Notes under the pieces: model-generated
Told to the model about the DNA's origin: nothing
Seen by the model: only the letters and a program-made list of their open reading frames with translations
Database searches by the model: none
Origin: Trichopria drosophilae
Lineage: Eukaryota > Arthropoda > Insecta > Hymenoptera > Diapriidae
Direction of reading: 5' to 3'
DNA: 64,000 bases
Assembly: GCA_030407085.1 (NCBI GenBank)
Contig: CM059582.1
Location: 211,512,001 to 211,576,000, forward strand
Translations under genes and position numbers: made by a program
Part shown: piece after piece, positions 60,506 to 64,000 of the stretch
Position numbering within the stretch: position 1 is the first letter of the stretch
Layout of the letters: each line of letters opens with the position of its first letter

Positions 60506-60802
60506 CATTCAGGCGCTTCGTTTATCGAGCGAATTTCAAGCATCCGAAAACTTTCAGCGAGAAAGTTGTTCATTAAGGTATTAACAAATTTTTTGTAAAG
60601 TTTCATTTCCATTGCATGGCCGTGGCACACATGACGTGATGGCCTTCGGCCGCTACTTATATTAAACATTCAATAATTTTAAAACTATTAATGCAATGGA
60701 GATGAAACTTTACAGGAAATTTGTTCATACCTTAATGAACAACTTTCTCGCTGAAAGTTTTCGGAAGCTTGAAATTCGTTCGAGAAACGAAGCGCCTGAA
60801 TG
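60506..60802. mobile_element. MITE with about 112-bp TIRs
   Basis: The ends CATTCAGGCGCTTCG and CGAAGCGCCTGAATG are inverted, and the arms run 60506-60617 and 60692-60802 with few mismatches around a 70-base loop. TATA or TA borders both sides, which would fit a mariner-type target. Non-coding. Confidence 0.85.
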
Positions 60803-61557
60803 TATAAACTAGGGCTCTCGCTGACTTTTTTTAGGAAATTTTGGGCTCTATAAAAAAGGTTAAGTGCATTTTTAGTGTATCTTGCACTGTTTTCGATACG
60901 GAAGCTTTAGAATGAATAAAGTACCGTAAGTTTTTCCGTTTCAACAACGTTTCTAGTTAATTACAAATAATTATTAATAACTATATCGTCTAGAAATTAT
61001 GAATAAATATTCTCAAAGGTGCACTCAAATTGGATCTGTTTATAAACATTTTCTTTTTAACGAATTCGAATTGTAACCGTCATTTCAAATTCGTCAGAAT
61101 CTGTGCGGTAACTACTACTTCCCAAAATGCTGTCAAATTGACTTAAAATTTCTTTGCGTATACGCCAGGACCTGGTGGTGTTTCTTCCTTTCCGTGTGCA
61201 GCCGTTAAATCCGTTTTCGTGGTTATTCCTGACAATAAGTGAATCCTGCAGAACAATATCCAACTGTGTTTATAAACGTGCAATGGTTACTTAAGGAAAC
61301 AAAAATATCGATAAGCACATTCTGATGTACATATTCATCAAATTATCATCCGGTTAACGTTTACAATTTACCCCGCCATATTGCAGCCGCCATTATCAAT
61401 TCTGAAAATCTAATATCACCTTCATAATCAGCGACCTCGAAAACTCCCTAGTAACAAGCTGATTTTGGTCTAAAGCCGCGGTTCTCATCCGTACGTCCTC
61501 TCCGTCCACCAGCTCAAGCCGCCAACCTCAGCCTGGACATACGCGGGGATTCCCACC
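60803..61557. other. Non-coding stretch with a weak exon candidate
   Basis: On the minus strand an acceptor-like TTCTGCAG precedes an open frame at about 61246-61060. There is no clear donor or domain, so I do not call a gene. Confidence 0.3.
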
Positions 61558-62024
61558 AGTGGTTGACCCCAAGCAAATTACATAGTGTGATTTTTTAGTA
61601 ATTTAAAAAGAGCTCCGTATTAAATTGCATTGCACATTATTACGAATGTTACATTACCTTTGTGAGCTCTGAAGTAAATTTTCAAACATTACCTGTGTAT
61701 TTGAAATCACAAAATGAATTCTGAATTTTAATTCGTACTTTTCACAAAATATAGATATGCAATTACAAACGTATACGATGCTTTGATATATATGGATTAT
61801 GAAACTTAAAAGATATGAAATGTGGCTGCTATATGTTTTAAAAAATTACACAGATTTATTGTTTATGCACAAATATAATGCCACAATTTCATTTGCCTTG
61901 GTAAAACATTTATTATAATGATCCGTGCTTTCTAACTTTATTCTTTAAAGTTCATACAATTATCACTCAAATTCCTTGAATGCAGGTAAGCAAATGTCAC
62001 ATTAACCCCGAGGGGTCAACCACC
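61558..62024. repeat. Possible MITE with short inverted ends
   Basis: GTGGTTGACCCC (61559-61570) and GGGGTCAACCAC (62012-62023) are perfect inverted ends, with partial pairing further in (GCAAATTACATAGTGTGA against GTCACATTTGC-like text). The interior is AT-rich and non-coding. Confidence 0.45.
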
Positions 62025-62044
62025 GAAGGAATACCTGTACATTG

Positions 62045-62141
62045 TACCGGGAATATTTAGGGAATATTCGGGAATATTCGGCAATATTGGGAATATTTAG
62101 GAATACTCGGCAATATCTTGGAATATTTGGGAATATTTGGA
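62045..62141. repeat. GGGAATATTC minisatellite
   Basis: About nine degenerate copies of a 10-11 base unit GGGAATATTYG. Confidence 0.85.
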
Positions 62142-63020
62142 TGACACTGAAGCTCACAGCCACGTTATAGCAGGCAGATTACGAAATTCGTTTTTGTTAC
62201 GTTATATTAAAAAATGTTTTTTGTATTAACCTTTGAGTACCAATTAATTTCTTATTTTTAATTTTTTTTAAAATTATAAGATAATTTTAAAATATATTTG
62301 CGAAAATAGGTTTGCTAGTGTCAGTGTTATAATAATTGGAAATAATCGGCAAGCGGCAACATCTGGGAGTACATGAGAATTTTTTTAAATATTTAGAAAC
62401 GCTTGTTATTTCGACTATCTTTTTTTATATGGAAATATAAGTTTCAGAAATGATTTCGAGTATAAAAATAAGTTTCGAAAATGAAAAATTTATTTAAAAA
62501 TTTGTTGTATTTTTTGGAAATTTTGTAATTTTGTTGAGACCCCGAAGAAACATTTACGGAGTTCCCCCCATCAAAAGCTCCGGACCCGATCAGGATTGTA
62601 ACGCTACCGCAGATCCGTATCAGATCCGGAACCCGAAGGTCCGGCAACCCGGAGCTGTTCCTAATCCGATCCGGATTTGGGTTTCTGTTATAGACGGATA
62701 ACATAACCTTAAAAATATATTTTAAAAAATATATTTGCAAAATGCATACAGATTTGAAACGTCGCAAGAAAATTCGAGGCCAGAGTACCTCCGACGATGA
62801 TTCGATGCCATTATACACAATTCCAAAATTTTGAAAATTCACGTTTTTCAACAAGAAAAAATATCACTATTAACGCCCTCGTACTTTAATCATAATTCTC
62901 TTTAGATGATAATTCATTGCAGTTATATGTAAATATTTGCGGCCATTTTTGATAAACTTATTCGCCGTTAAGGGCCTGCTAACCCGACCCCGTCAATGTC
63001 TCTCTAACTTGAAAAATTGA
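62142..63020. other. Non-coding stretch
   Basis: A GC-rich patch at 62565-62690 carries repeated GATCCGGA words. Otherwise AT-rich, no gene. Confidence 0.5.
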
Positions 63021-64000
63021 AATTGAACCCTTGGCGATCAAAAGGAGATACGCGCAAAACGCCGGAGAATTTGATGGCCCCTCGGCTCGTAATTTTTTGA
63101 CTTTCGAATTTTAAAGTTTTCATTAGATATCTTAATTGGAAAATTAATTACGCGAATTTTTTGTTAAAATACAAAATTTCTATCCCTCTTCGTTTTCGAT
63201 ATAATCGCAAAAAACGAAATTATTTGAAATATAAAATAACTGGGTGCGGGTCGAAAACCCGACAAATCAAAAAGCCGACAGGTCAAAAAACCGACAGTCA
63301 TAAAGCCGACAGTCAAAAAACCGACAGTCAAAATGCCGACACATAAAAAAAGACACATCGTCAGGAGGACAGTCATTCTTTGAACAGTCGGTTTTTTGAC
63401 TGTCGGCTTTTCGATTGTCGGTTTTTTGACTGTCGGTTTTTCGACCTGTCGGCTTTTTGATTTGTCGGTTTTTCGACCCGCACCCAAATAACTTAATTAT
63501 TTTGTCTTTAACTCGTCATATCTTTTACAATAATTGGAATTTTTTAATGAAATTTTTAGGGAATATGCACTATTCTATCTACAAACTAACGTATACTTCC
63601 AAATTATGGTTAGTTATTACGGAAATTTTTAAAAAATTGGTTTTTGTTTTACTGCACAAAATTGATATTGAAAGCTTCAAACACTTCGGGAGTCGAGGGA
63701 ATTTCAATAAATCGAAATTTCCTTCCCACCGAAAATTCGAGGAAGGTTCAAAGAAGTTTTTTGTAAAGTTATAGACTAATCTGTCTTGTAGTTTTCAAGT
63801 AACAATTGAAAGTTGTAATGCTGTCGCGTCGCGTCGTCTCTTTCGCGAATATTCGAGACGAGTGACGCGACAGCATTACAATTTTCACGAATATTCGAGA
63901 AGACGCGACGCGACGCGACAGCATTACAACTTTCAATTGTTACTTGAAAACTACAAGTCAGATTAGTCTATAACAGTCTATAGCATTAGTCTATAGCAGT
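63021..64000. mobile_element. Long-TIR DNA element, family A copy 2, cut by window end
   Basis: From AATTGAACCC it matches 12845-13400 closely, apart from a 244-bp foldback insertion at 63242-63485. At 63771-63972 it has a large palindrome (tRNA-sized arms of about 90 bases around CGAATATTCG) that copy 1 has lost or never had. The right TIR lies beyond the window. Confidence 0.8.
63242..63485. mobile_element. Foldback element built of short tandem units
   Basis: The ends GGGTGCGGGTCG and CGACCCGCACCC are inverted, and almost the whole 244 bases fold back. Each arm is a run of 14-16 base units of the type CCGACAGTCAAAAA. It is flanked by a perfect 8-bp duplication AAATAACT (63234-63241 and 63486-63493). 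The uninterrupted site is present in copy 1 at about 13059, which proves insertion. An 8-bp duplication fits hAT or P-type enzymes. Confidence 0.92.

Overview
This is a eukaryotic window, most likely from an insect (possibly a hymenopteran; that level is inference). It is AT-rich and has poly(A)-signal and splice-like sequences. It holds copia, R1-like and EN/RT LINE, IS630/Tc1-mariner-like, EnSpm/CACTA-like and foldback elements, long simple repeats and several minisatellites. I see no ribosome binding sites, operons or CRISPR array. Nearly all recognisable protein-coding content belongs to transposable elements, and most of it is broken.

Layout: 1-3081 is the 3' part of a large open gene with an XPG/FEN1-like nuclease domain and a C-terminal cysteine-rich CXC domain. 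3.1-7.3 kb is non-coding with short palindromic repeats. 7299-12845 is a minus-strand LTR element with two LTRs, a PBS and a PPT but no readable gag or pol (a LARD-type derivative). It is abutted by a long-TIR DNA element (12846-13655), and a second copy of that family lies at the right edge (63021 to the end). 14078-25257 is a copia element with a perfect TAAAT target duplication. Its gag is split by a DNA transposon (14599-20456, 4-bp CAGA duplication), which itself carries a mariner-like element (14906-17478). Its pol is split again by a truncated LINE (23601-24170). 25323-25858 is a MITE.

26125-34767 is a very large mariner-like element with inverted repeats of about 1.1 kb. A CA microsatellite inside its right arm has received an R1-like LINE (28970-33624). 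36.2-38.5 kb contains three tandem-repeat arrays. 38932-44486 is a LINE with a 14-bp target duplication and two long intact ORFs, the youngest-looking element here. 44.5-54.8 kb holds exon-like repeated modules, foldback MITEs, a 113-bp minisatellite and a 300-bp satellite with dimeric higher-order structure. 54872-58385 is an EnSpm/CACTA-like transposase gene on the minus strand. The last 5 kb has MITEs, candidate minus-strand exons and a nested foldback element.

Relations: the elements act as independent parasites. The order of nesting gives a relative insertion history: copia, then the CAC-ended transposon, then mariner; and the large mariner-like element, then the R1-like LINE. The best candidates for new biology are the nuclease-CXC gene at the left edge, the dense TCAAGGTCA motifs shared by the inverted repeats of two different mariner-like elements, the microsatellite-borne LINE, and the 8-bp-TSD foldback element built from short tandem units.
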